Shown: positions 45,023-55,150 of the stretch, piece after piece
How positions within the stretch are numbered: position 1 is the stretch's first letter
Layout: each line of letters begins with the position of its first letter
From: Golubevia sp. BC0850
Lineage: Eukaryota > Basidiomycota > Exobasidiomycetes > Golubeviales > Golubeviaceae
Length of the DNA stretch: 64,000 nucleotides
Assembly: GCA_012976225.1 (NCBI GenBank)
Contig: JAAVVG010000025.1
Span: 62,001 to 126,000, forward strand
Direction of reading: 5' to 3'
Notes under the pieces: model-generated
Told to the model about the DNA's origin: nothing
What the model saw: the letters and a program-made list of their open reading frames with translations, nothing else
Database searches by the model: none
Translations under genes and position numbers: made by a program

Positions 45023-45594
45023 ATGCAATTCATCAAAGTCTCATTGCCACTCTTTGCGTGCGTCGCAACTCTTGTCGCTGCAAGCCCGATCGATCTTCAG
45101 GGAAAAGGAGTTCAGTCTGAAGTGAGTTTAGCCAAATTGAAGAGGTTAATTACGTTTCCCAACATGTCTCGGCACAGCGAGGTGCCACTAGATTGTCCAT
45201 TAAGCCTTTCCTTACCAAAGAGAGCTTCCCTGAAATACTTGACTGTGTGATGCTTACTCCTTCACCTTTCCGCTCTCCTGTCCCTCAGTCTTCATTCTCC
45301 AAAAGATTCAACTTAATCTTGGCAGATCTGGCCTCTTTGGAAACTAGAGATCTCTCTTCTAGTTCCAAAAGAAGTCCACTCAAGGCCAACGTCGTCATTC
45401 CTTCAGTTGTCGCTGTGACTTCAGCCGCTGCCATTGCAGCAGCTTCTTTTTGGAGTTGGAGCAAAAATGGAGGAAAGGAAGCCATCGATGGCTTCTGGGA
45501 ATCTGACGAAGGGAAAGCTTTCGTTTCCAAGTTGGCCGGGTTGGAGAAGAGAGAAGCAGGAGATGAAGAAATGTTGAAATTGTTAGGGTTTTAA
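45023..45594 (+). CDS. Kex2-site secreted precursor, copy C
   Basis: Exons are 45023-45121 and 45289-45594, giving 134 residues. The signal peptide MQFIKVSLPLFACVATLVAA and PIDLQG are almost as in copy A. Lys-Arg sites are SSFSKR, SSSSKR and GLEKR. The first module has collapsed to a short remnant (FNLILADLASLETRDLSS), the second keeps a hydrophobic stretch (VIPSVVAVTSAAAIAAASF) but has lost the glycine zipper, and GKAFVSKLAG precedes the C-terminal EAGDEEMLKLLGF. Copies A and B have an intron before the last exon; here the same region is continuous, so an intron was lost or the module was replaced. Tandem with copy B, same strand. Confidence 0.78.
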
Positions 45595-46298
45595 TTGAGG
45601 TGAGTCTTTCGTTTCTCTCCGAATCGAATCTGTTCCTCATCTTTTGTCAATCTCTCGCAGGCTTCGTCTACTACGAGCTCTTCAAGATTACTCGAGAGTT
45701 CATTCTGTTGACCAGAAAGTTGTGATCTTGGGCCCAGTGAAAGATGTTCTCTCATGCCCCCCCCCTTTTGCCACTGTCTCAAAATCTGATTCAATTTAAC
45801 CCCAATTTCAGCAACTTTGACTTGTGCTTCGGAGTGAACTTCTCGCGGTAGACGCGGTTCTCTCGAGTGGTGAAGCTTCATTCCTTGCTCTCTACCCCGC
45901 TGTCTCCCTCGATTTGACTTCAGTTGCACCGCATTAGAGAAAAATGGCTTCAAAGCTCTACTTCGAATACTCAAAGAGTTTATCCGTAGTCTGAAACCTG
46001 GGAGGTAGGGTCGTGGATACTCAAAGTCAGAATCAGACGTGGCGTATGGTCTTCCGTGGCACTGGAGCCTCCCCTCCTCTCAACTCTTCTTGCTACGGAT
46101 CCAATGGAGATAATGTCTGGAGATCATTCAAACAGTGAGATAGTTCCAACAGTGAGAATTTTACGGATATAGAGGGATGTGGCCGGTAGTCGGCGTCTAC
46201 ATCCTTCCTTCTTCCATTTCTCCCCATAAAAGCCAGAGTCAGATCTTCTTTCTACCCCCACACACTCTCTTTCCATTCAATCCCATCTGATCTCAACC
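45595..46298. other. intergenic
   Basis: The start carries the duplicated 3' flank (GACCAGAAAGTTGTGATCTTG, near 45,707). The end is the acyl-CoA dehydrogenase promoter with a CATAAAAG word near 46,227. Confidence 0.5.
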
Positions 46299-48523
46299 AT
46301 GTCTACTCACCCAATCGAAACCATCTTCCCATCTTCAACTTGGCATTTCATTGAAGACAAGTTCTCTCCTCACGCAAAGGACCTTTTAGCTAAAGTTGTC
46401 AACTTCGTCCTAGTCAGTATTCTCATCCCTTATCCCTCTTTCCTATTCCTCTACCCATCTCGTCATCTCATCCTGGCTTCTATTCCCTCCTTCTTCTCTC
46501 TCAGAACGAATGTCAGCCAGCAGAAAAGACTTACGTTGCTCAAATTTCAGAAGATCCAGCCAAACGTTGGACAACGATTCCACCCATTCTAGAAGACTTA
46601 AAGAAGAAAGCTAAGGCTCAAGGTTTATGGAATTTGTTCTTGTCAAAGAAGCATTACCCAGATGTCGGAACCGATTTGACTAACTTGGAATATGCTGTCA
46701 TGGCTGAGGTGATGGGAAGAGGTCATCATTTCACTGCTGAAGCCATGAACTGTAGTGCTCCGGATACTGGTAACATGGGTGAGTAGAATGGAATCAGATG
46801 AGAGCTGAGAACAATGGGAAGAGGAGAGGTCTTGGGGAAGGAGAGGGACAAGCGGGGTTGGGAGGGTTGCAGGAAGAAGCGGATAAAGGATGACCGAGTG
46901 AAGGTCTATTTCCTTCCTGGATGGCAGGATGGAATGAGACTCTGGTAAATACTGATTGCTCTTTCCACTACCCTTATCTTAAATCAGAGGTCTTCGCCAA
47001 ATACGGAAATGCCGAACAGAAGAAGACTTGGCTCACTCCTCTCCTCAATGGAGAGATTCGCTCGTGAGTATTCTCTCCTTTCCTTCCATCTCTTCGGATT
47101 TTGGGATCTTCTTGCCAAAGAAAATCTTCTTTCGAAGGGTTTGGAGATCTATGGAGTTGAATGAGAGCCTCCTGGAGCGTTTCTACTGACTAACCAAGCC
47201 CCTCCTCTCCTTTCACTTTTCCAGAGCTTTCGCCATGACCGAACCTGGTCTAGCTTCTTCCGATGCCACCAACATTCAACTTTCCATTCGTCAAGAAGGA
47301 GACGAAATCATTCTTAACGGACGTAAATGGTGGATCTCTGGAGCTGGAGATCCACGTTGTGCAGTTCATTTAGTAATGGGAAAATCCGATCCAAACAACA
47401 CTAACAGACACAAGCAACAATCTCTAGTAATTGTTCCAAGCAACACTCCAGGAATCAAGGTTATCAGACCAATGAAAGTTTTCGGATATGATGATGCTCC
47501 AGAAGGTCACTGTGAAATATCCTACGACAACGTCAGAGTTCCTCTAAAGAATTTAGTTAAAGGTTGGGGAGCTGGATTTGAGATTATCCAAGGAAGATTA
47601 GGTCCTGGAAGAATTCATCATTGTATGAGATCTATTGGAACTGCCGAATCTGCTTTGGACGCCTTTTTGAGAAGAGCTACTGATCAGAGAAAGAAAGCTT
47701 TCGGAAAAACTCTTTCTGAACATGGAACCATTGTGGCTGGGATTGCTATGTCTAGAATGGAGATCAACCAAGCTAGATTGTTGGTTCTAAACGCTGCTAA
47801 TGAAATTGATAGATCTACTGCTAAAGGTGCTATGAGAGATATTGGAATGAGCAAGGTCATTGTTCCTTCTATGGCTCTTCAAGTTGTTGACCGTTCTATG
47901 CAAGGTGAGTAGGTCGTTTTGCCTCTGATGATCTATTGCTGTCTTTCTGACACCCTTGTTAATCCTTTCTTTACTTTCTATTTCTATTCTCTTCATCTTC
48001 AAAAGCGTGAGTGGTGCTCGAAGATCGTAGAAGCGCTTGGTATTGTCCACTTCATCTCACTTTAACCCTCTCCCTCTCTAACCCTCTTCTCTTCTCCTAC
48101 CACTCTACTTCTGAACACTTTTGATGCCATCGATCTATAGTCGTGAGTATGCTCTCTCTGACAGGCATTAGGTTTGTTGTCTACTTGATCTGACTTTGAT
48201 GTTCTTCCCCTTCTCCTCTCCCTCCTCTCTCTCAGACGGAGCTGAAGGAATTTGTCAGGATACTGATCTAGCTCAAGCCTGGGCTGGATTGAGAACTCTA
48301 CGCTACGCTGATGGACCGGATGAGGTTCACATTCAGCAGATTGGAAAGCAAGAGGTGAGTTCGTCCCATGTCCCTTTCATCATCATTCTTTTCTGACCAA
48401 TCTTTCATTGTTCCTTTCATTTTACAGCTTCGTCGTGCCACAGCCCTCTGGGACACTTACAAACAGACTGAGGTTAAGTCCAAGGCCCTTCTAGAGAAGC
48501 ACGGTCTTAAGGCTCACCTTTAG
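46299..48523 (+). CDS. acyl-CoA dehydrogenase with 1-nt and 2-nt microexons
   Basis: Exons are 46299-46412, 46505-46778, 46988-47063, 47225-47904, 48006 (one base), 48141-48142 (two bases), 48236-48354 and 48428-48523, giving 453 residues. Domain order is that of the ACAD family closest to the ACAD10/11 type: [37 protein letters not shown] (FAD/substrate loop), [41 protein letters not shown], then [15 protein letters not shown] and [11 protein letters not shown]. It oxidises acyl-CoA esters in beta-oxidation, using FAD, in mitochondria or peroxisomes. Family members have two residues between Met-Gln and Gly; direct splicing of 47904 to 48236 would leave one (Asp), whereas including the two microexons gives Ala-His. 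Intron 1 has a GTCAGT donor. The substrate chain length is unknown. Confidence 0.85.
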
Positions 48524-49007
48524 ATAAAGATCAAGAATCAGGTTATCTCTTTTGCTAAATATCTACCAACTTCTTCGGATTGCCCGATGCTTCAGGCCAT
48601 AGAGGCTATGTCTTGTAATTTCGTCGCTCGCCCTTTTCTCAGAATGAATTCTCTTACGTCACTCATTGGTAATATGGTCTTTGAGCGCTGAGCCTTTGGC
48701 ACTGCTTTTCAGGTCTCTTCTCAACTTCCGAGTTCATGATGGTCGTTACCGGAGGTTTGTTCGCCCTCAGCGATCTCAGCAGGTCTCCGTTTCGCTATTT
48801 CTCGCCTTCCACTTGAGGCTTGCCTCGTGATGTCCATTGATCTATCCTTTTCGAAAGCGAAACAAACTGAGACCTTCTGGGAAAGAAGGCACGTATTATC
48901 GTTCGATTTGTAGCGTCTCGTTTTGACGAGCTAACATCCAACGTGAAGATTTTTTTCTTCTTCGATTCGACCTCATCGCCTCATCATCGACGCACTTCTC
49001 TCAAAGG
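48524..49007. other. intergenic
   Basis: 3' flank of the dehydrogenase and promoter of the zinc-ribbon gene; no further feature. Confidence 0.5.
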
Positions 49008-50315
49008 ATGCCTTCAGCATCACAACCTCAGACATCAAGTTCAGAAACTATGAGTCCATTCGGATCACTCGTCTCCAAGAACATCAAGGGCGGATCCAAC
49101 TCTTTAGAAGCATTAAGTAGAGAGGGATTTTCTCGCGTCTCGTCCATCACATTACCTCAACTCTCATCTATTCATTCATCTGAATTCCTAAGGCTGGCAG
49201 ATGAAGAGTCAGAGAACGGATCCATTTCTAAAAGGAAGGAAGGTACTAGGTTCAGAGGAGGACTATGGGGAGAAGGTTCGAAAGAATTTGAAGACCCGAA
49301 TGCTGCTTCTTCTAGTAGCTTTGGAAACACAACAGAGACTAGCAGCTCCTTTGAAGCTCTACCTGAATGGTACTCAATTCATAATCCTAGATGTTTAAGC
49401 TGCCTTAATCCTTTGATCAGAGGTTTAACTACTATCACGACGAATGATGAGAGTGTTCGAAAGACAGCCTGCTCTAATTGCGGCACTCAAGTTCCTAGAC
49501 CTATTCCTAATCAGGAAACCAAGAAGTTTTACCCTTCAGTCAGGAAGCGGAGAAAGATGGAAATCAGTGAATCTAGTGGGAAAGGCTATGAGCAGATTAG
49601 TGGGAGCTGGCAGAAGAACGTCGGATCCAACGCAATCATAGATAATGAGATGTCGACTATTGGGGAGAGTAATGAAAGTAAAAACACAGCTAGCATGGTG
49701 GAAGCTGAGATCACCAACGGGAAGGAAGACTACTTGAATGGCAACAAGACGCAAGAGATCAAGTCAAAATTAAAAGGGAAAGAGAAGGAATTCAACACCC
49801 CTCAGGTTTCTTTGTCTTCTCCAGCTTTATCATTAGAGGAAAGAAAGAAGCAAATGAAGAGCCTTCAGAGTCAAAGAAAAGCAGAAGAGCTGGAAGCCGG
49901 GCCATCTAGTGGATCGCAATCGGTTTCCAAGTCTTCCAGAATCGATCCTTCAACTCCGAACCACTCTTCTACCCAATCCATTCCTTCTATTGATCTAGAA
50001 CCACAGAAAATCTCTGAACTGTCAACTTCGGCTCCCTCCTCAACCACTAAACCAGCCAGCAAGCTCGATCAGAAAACTTCCAAAACTCCAAACAACCTTT
50101 CTTCTTCCTCGCTATCTCCTTCAGCGCCTTCAACATCACAGAACTTACCTTCAGCAGCTTCAAATCTCAATTCTCGTCGCAAGAAACCAGGATCGAATCA
50201 GAAGTCAGACCTGAAGGCTCTATTGATGAAGGACAAGTTGAAGAAAGAAGAGGATGAAAAAGAGAAGAAGAAACGAGAGGGTGGGGGGTTGAGAGGGTTT
50301 TTGGATCTGCTGTGA
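49008..50315 (+). CDS. zinc-ribbon protein, Rpr2/Snm1-like
   Basis: Single-exon frame of 435 residues. In the middle (about residues 125-165) it has SIHNPRCLSCLNPLIRGLTT, then ACSNCGTQVPRP: two Cys-x2-Cys knuckles about 25 residues apart with a Pro-Leu-Ile-x-Gly-Leu-Thr spacer, as in the Rpr2/Rpp21/Snm1 subunits of RNase P and RNase MRP. Those proteins bind the catalytic RNA and help process tRNA and rRNA. The rest is disordered and Ser/Lys-rich; the C-terminal end (LKALLMKDKLKKEEDEKEKK to LRGFLDLL) resembles the charged tail of fungal Snm1. The fit is by motif only, so it may be another zinc ribbon. Confidence 0.55.
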   Translation: MPSASQPQTSSSETMSPFGSLVSKNIKGGSNSLEALSREGFSRVSSITLPQLSSIHSSEFLRLADEESENGSISKRKEGTRFRGGLWGEGSKEFEDPNAASSSSFGNTTETSSSFEALPEWYSIHNPRCLSCLNPLIRGLTTITTNDESVRKTACSNCGTQVPRPIPNQETKKFYPSVRKRRKMEISESSGKGYEQISGSWQKNVGSNAIIDNEMSTIGESNESKNTASMVEAEITNGKEDYLNGNKTQEIKSKLKGKEKEFNTPQVSLSSPALSLEERKKQMKSLQSQRKAEELEAGPSSGSQSVSKSSRIDPSTPNHSSTQSIPSIDLEPQKISELSTSAPSSTTKPASKLDQKTSKTPNNLSSSSLSPSAPSTSQNLPSAASNLNSRRKKPGSNQKSDLKALLMKDKLKKEEDEKEKKKREGGGLRGFLDLL

Positions 50316-50735
50316 AAGGGCCTGAAGCTAAAGAAAAACTGCAATTTATCTAAAAGACTGCGAGTGAACTTTCGAGTGTTGGTTGATGACAAGAACGGTT
50401 GAGATGGTTGCTCACCCCTTCCGAAAGAAATCGAGAGCTGGTCTCATCTTTCTAGCATTTCAAAAAAGACCCTAGACTTATTCTCTAGCGCTCTGCAACG
50501 GAGAAATCGAATGAATTTCTCTGCTACGATGAAGGTCGCGTATTCTTGACTGTGGCTATGGCTTTGAAGCTGCTTGACTTCTTGTTTCTGGTTTCCTCAC
50601 CCAAATCGTCCAATAAGTTCAGGTCCACTGTTAAAGAATCAAATTCCAATCTTCAACCCCCTTTTTTAAGTTCAACGACTCTCAAAGCAAAGCTCATCGA
50701 GTTGCACCTCTTTTCAAAACCCAATCCATTCAATC
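50316..50735. other. intergenic
   Basis: Short gap with the promoter of the RRM gene; nothing else seen. Confidence 0.5.
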
Positions 50736-52662
50736 ATGTCCACTGAAGCTCAACCAATCACTCCAGCTCCCCTCGTAGCCGGAGAGGTAAAGAACGTCGA
50801 AGACCCCTGCAAGGTGAGTAAAATCAGATGCAATCGGAAACCATAGGAGCGCCTCACTTGCTGAGGAGAGATGTAGGACGGTGGAAAGAGCAGAAGGAAG
50901 AACGAAGGACAAGGGTAGTCATGGCCCCTCTCCTCCCATGTTCATCAACATCCTCTCCTTCTCTCTCTTCTTTCGACTCTGACTGTATTCTCTATTCGAT
51001 AGGTCTTTGCTGGTGAGTTTGACTGCTTGTTGAGAGTTCTGCGCTGCCCCTTCCCATCACTCTCCTTATCACTCCTCACCCCGCTCCCTTCGCTCAACTC
51101 CTTCTCCTTCTCATACACTCCCATTTCTTTCTCTAGGTAACCTCGCTTTCTCAACCACTGACGCTGATGTCAAAGAATTGTTCTCAGTCGCTGGTACTGT
51201 GTGAGTAACAGCGCTGCACGATCTTATCCTTGATGTCGGACTTAGCTTTGAGGGAGGATACGTCGGACGAAAGGGACCCTCCTTGCTTTCTATCTTTTTG
51301 CCATGCAAATTGAATCTTCTTGCAAAATCACAGTGGTTTCGCCCGACGCTACCCCAAGTTCTACCTCCCGCTTTCTCACTCTTGCTCTTCTCCTTTCTCT
51401 TCTATCCTTCCTTCTGTCCCTTTTCCATTTCTCCAAACAGTACCGAGGTCTCTTTGATTACCAGAGGAACTCGTTCTCTAGGATACGGTTTCGTCACCTT
51501 CTCCACCGAGGCTGAGGCCAAGAAGGCAGTTGAGACCTTAAACAAGAAGGAAGTTGGTGGAAGAGAAATCAATGTTGAGGGAGCTAGACCTCAGAACGCA
51601 CTCCCAGCTAACGGATTGAAGAAGAAATCCAACAACAAGAAGAAGGCTGCTGGTGTGAGTAATCATACCTTGGAAGGGAGATGAGTCGGAGGTGGGGAAG
51701 GATAAGAGGAAGGTAACGGCGATAAAGAAGGGAGTTGGAAGAGCTCGCATCGAATGAAACGATCTATCTTACGCTACTAGCTCAAGATATGCTTAGCTTG
51801 TATAGAGCTTCAGAAGAGAGAGAGAGAGAGTCTATTCGACTCTGTCCGAACTACAGACCCAATCCTTTCTTGCGTCTCATCCATGAATTGCTGACTGATC
51901 ATTCCTTCTCTCCCCTCTTTCCATCTTTATACAAATATGCAGGCTCGTGCCCGTCGTCCTCGTAACGAGCAAGGAGAGGAAGGTGGAGAGACCGCTGGAG
52001 AATCAGCTGCTGAAGGAGTTACTGAAGAAGTCAACGGTGAAAGCAAGAGTGCCAAACGTCGTAACAAGAAGAAGACTTCAGCCGCCAAGAAAGCTCTTGA
52101 AGGAGAAGCTGTTGAAGGAGAAGTTCCAGCTGAAGGTGCTGCCGCCAAAGCTAAGAAGCCAGCTGCTAAACGTCCTCTAAGACCAAAGGTCGCTCCAACT
52201 GGAGAACCATCAAAGACCTTACTCTTCGTTTCAAACCTTTCTTTCTCCATTGATGACGAGAAATTAAAGGGAATCTTCTCTGATTATAAGGTTAAGAGTG
52301 CTACTGTTGTCAAGCAGAAGTTTGGAAACCAGAGATCTAAAGGTTTCGCTTTTGTTGACTTTGAAACTGAAGAGGATCAACAGAAAGCTTTGGCTAATGA
52401 ACAAGGTAGAAGTGTTGAGGAGAGAGCTATCCAAGTTAAAGGTGAGTGAAAGAAATTTGATAGGGAGACGACAGTGACCTTTCGAGCTTTCAAGGGTGAA
52501 AGTGCCTTGTTTGTAACAGGCCTTGACTGACAAAGATTCTCCTCTATTTCTTCCCTTCTCTTCATTCTTCCAGTCGCTCTTCAAGACAACAAGAAGGACG
52601 ATGAGACCAAGCCTGCTGAGGAGACCGCTGCCAACCCAGCCGTCGAGACTCCTCTAGCTTAG
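50736..52662 (+). CDS. two-RRM RNA-binding protein (Rnp24-like)
   Basis: Exons are 50736-50813, 51003-51012 (10 bases), 51137-51200, 51441-51654, 51943-52441 and 52574-52662, giving 317 residues. RRM1 (about 27-105) has KVFAGNLAFSTTDADVKELF and SLGYGFVTFSTEAEAKKAV; RRM2 (about 210-290) has TLLFVSNLSFSIDDEKLKGI and SKGFAFVDFETEEDQQKAL, both with RNP1 and RNP2 motifs. A Lys/Ala/Glu-rich linker (KRRNKKKTSAAKKALEGEA) joins them. Similar proteins (fission yeast Rnp24, nucleolin/Nsr1 relatives) act in RNA processing in nucleus or nucleolus. The 10-base exon encodes VFA plus one base of Gly inside RNP2, and the frame cannot be kept without it. Introns are long for this window. Confidence 0.85.
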
Positions 52663-53485
52663 ATCGCCTCTTCATTTCACCTCATCAATTCCAAAAAGTC
52701 TTCATGAATCAAAGAACAGAGGTCAGGGACTTCCTTCAATGCGAAGCTTCTCTTCTACCTTCCACTGAGATTCCGTTTAGACAAGATGAATTGGTGAGGA
52801 CAACGCTCTTCCAGACCCTTCTAAAAACCCAACCCTTACATTAAAATAAAAGAGATCATTTAATTCTGATCTCTCCTTAAAACCCTTTACATTAGCTCAA
52901 AAAGATCCGATCTAATCACAAAAATCCTAGTTCAGAAAAAATTAACAGAATTTTAAGATTTAGACAAGTCGTGATTAAGCAAGTTAAAGAAAGAGGATTT
53001 CAAGCAAATCTTTCCCCTCTCTCTCTCTCTTTCTTATCTACCTTCTGTCATGTTTTCTTATTTTCAAAACCCTAGTCCAGTAAAAAAAAAGTTCCGAAAT
53101 CAGTCCTACTCAGTCCATGAAAACAGAACGTCGACAATACAGAATCTTTCGTCAAATTCTCTTTGTCTTTAAATCCCAAAAACCCTCCACCCTCTTCTAT
53201 CTTACCACTTAAGATGGATTTCTTAAATACTATAAAATTGAATCCCAATCAATCTGTTATCTCGAATTGAAGATCATGACGTCCTGGCGTTTTCCTTCGT
53301 CTTGCTCACCGCTCACCCTGTACCTCAAGGAGGATTTCAATTTCCGGCGGCCAACGATTTATTTCAGTTCGAGAGAGCCATTTGAGATCCGAGCCAGCTC
53401 TGTGTGCACATCTACCCAAGTATGTCGACTGACCTCAGGGCTCAAACGGTGGTAGGGGCGTGAATCCTTTTGGTCCAGTTCTTCT
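52663..53485. other. intergenic, AT-rich
   Basis: An AT-rich stretch (about 52,840-53,250) with T-runs and a CT microsatellite (52,994-53,030); no gene supported. Confidence 0.5.
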
Positions 53486-54938
53486 TCACTTCCCTGAAGA
53501 ACTTGGGAACTCTCTCCTCATAGCAAGATGTTCCTCTACATAAGAAGCTTCTTTAGGTGGTCGAGCAATGGCAGCGTGCAGTGGATACACAGTAGGAATC
53601 TGTAGGAGGCTCCTTGGAAGTGTGTTTCTCGGTCCTTTAGGGCAATCTTGAGGCAGCCTTCACTCAAAAGTGACTCTCCCGCTTTGGAAACCTGTCATTC
53701 TCTGGGGTTTTTGTAGTATTTTCAACGCCCCTTCTACGACACCTTGTTGTGACCAACCGGACTTGGATTTGAACCCCCCTGGTGGGGGAGGTTTCCTCTC
53801 TTTGATAGCTAAGGATTGGGAAAGAGCAGCTAGTACTGATGGTGGCATTCGCCTTTGAAGAAGAAGTTGAAGGCACGAGTTGAGCTATCTTGAGTAGAGG
53901 GTAAAGAACTCGATCATGGGTCAGAGAGATTGGTCCCAAGTCGTTTCTAAGTCTTTGTTGTTTCCAATGAATCTCGTCCTTCCAAAGCTTCAAGGTTCGA
54001 TCCACAAGGCTGATTACTACCCTCCTTTTACGACTGATGTTCTTTCCATTGGAATCAGAAGTTAAGAGTTTGCCTAGATTCTCATTTTTACTTTCTTCTT
54101 CTTTCTCTTGACTAGATTCATCTTCACTTTCCCCTTCTGTTTCCTCATTCTGTTCTTCCTCTTCGCTTGAAACATCTTTGTTTGGATTTGGTCTTATTCT
54201 CTTGCGGCGAAGAAAGGTTTTTGCTCGGCTTCCCCTCTGAATTTAACAAATGGAAGACTATAAGATTGTACCACTTGTCAGCCAGTAAGCCCAAGCACTT
54301 GATCTTCAATCAAACACTCACCCGAAGAAACGAGCCTCGCTCTCAAGTTCTTCGCAACTTTCCCCAGAACCTTAAAAGAAAGAGAGCTTGCAGTGTTTCG
54401 ACGAACGACTTTGTCGAACTCTTCTATGAGTAAATCTGGCAGGAAACCGTCCTTCTTGACACTGCCATTAGTGGCAAGAGTCAAATCTATAGGAAACAAG
54501 ATTGCGGATTCAGCTTATCCCAGTAATCTTTTCCATTGTTGAGCTCTAGATAGCACCCAGAGATTGGAGTCGTTAAAAAAGCTTCACCTTTAGTCTCTCG
54601 ATCAAACGAGATTTCACGTCGAGAAGGTAAGCACGACTGGCTGAAGTCGCTTTATTATTAGCTGAGTTGGCCTGATTTTCACGATTGAGAGAGGGCGATT
54701 GAGGTAACTTCTGCTGTTGAACTAGAAGGGGGAGGTTGAGCAGAAGCACCTGCCCAGTCTGAGAGATGGAACGTCTTGCTCTGAAAGCTGAGAGGCACTC
54801 TTTGTGAAAGCTTTTATTGATTTTCGATATTAGTTTATGAGGTTTGACTCCTGTAACGTCCAAAGGGAAAGCTTCAGGGAGGCATCCACGAGCAGACACG
54901 TTGTGACAGAAGAACAACTTGAGAGTCGAGGTTGCCAT
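53486..54938 (-). pseudogene. unrecognised multi-exon gene with frame breaks
   Basis: From ATG 54,938 the first open stretch (MATSTLKLFFCHNVSARGCL to VKSRLIERLK) ends at a GTGAAG donor near 54,587. Further coding-like pieces are GFLPDLLIEEFDKVV (about 54,320-54,480, ending at a GTGAGT donor), an acidic block leading to VVISLVDRTLKLWKDEIHWK and THDRVLYPLLKIAQLV (54,005-53,880), then SVLAALSQSLAIKERK and PTVYPLHAAIARPPKEASYV to 53,486. The third piece moves to the fourth by a frame change near 53,860, and a TGA near 53,660 interrupts the last. I do not recognise a family. Either it is a decaying gene, or the introns have unusual ends. It is divergent to KRE33, whose ATG is 212 bases away. Confidence 0.4.
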
Positions 54939-55150
54939 GCTCGTGTTGATCTCTGATCTTTCTAGTATGTTTGCCTCAGAATAAACTTGAGAATGATTGG
55001 CTTCACTTTCGAGTTGATTGTTGCCGGATTTGGATGGCTTTGAGAGAACAACACTTTTGAGCTGGAATCCAAATTTTTCATTTCTTCCTTCTCTCTATTT
55101 CCCATTCCCATCCAATCCATCACCTGCTCCTTCTCCTCTTCCTCCTCAAG

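Noticed and set aside
47920-47952. C/D-box-like words TGATGA and CTGA in the dehydrogenase intron
   Set aside because: The boxes are too close together and lack a terminal stem; CTGAC is better read as a branch site.
53762-53775. Minus-strand B box GGTTCAAATCC near a Gly/Pro coding stretch
   Set aside because: The T stem does not pair and the 3' spacing is too long; the apparent end pairing is fortuitous.
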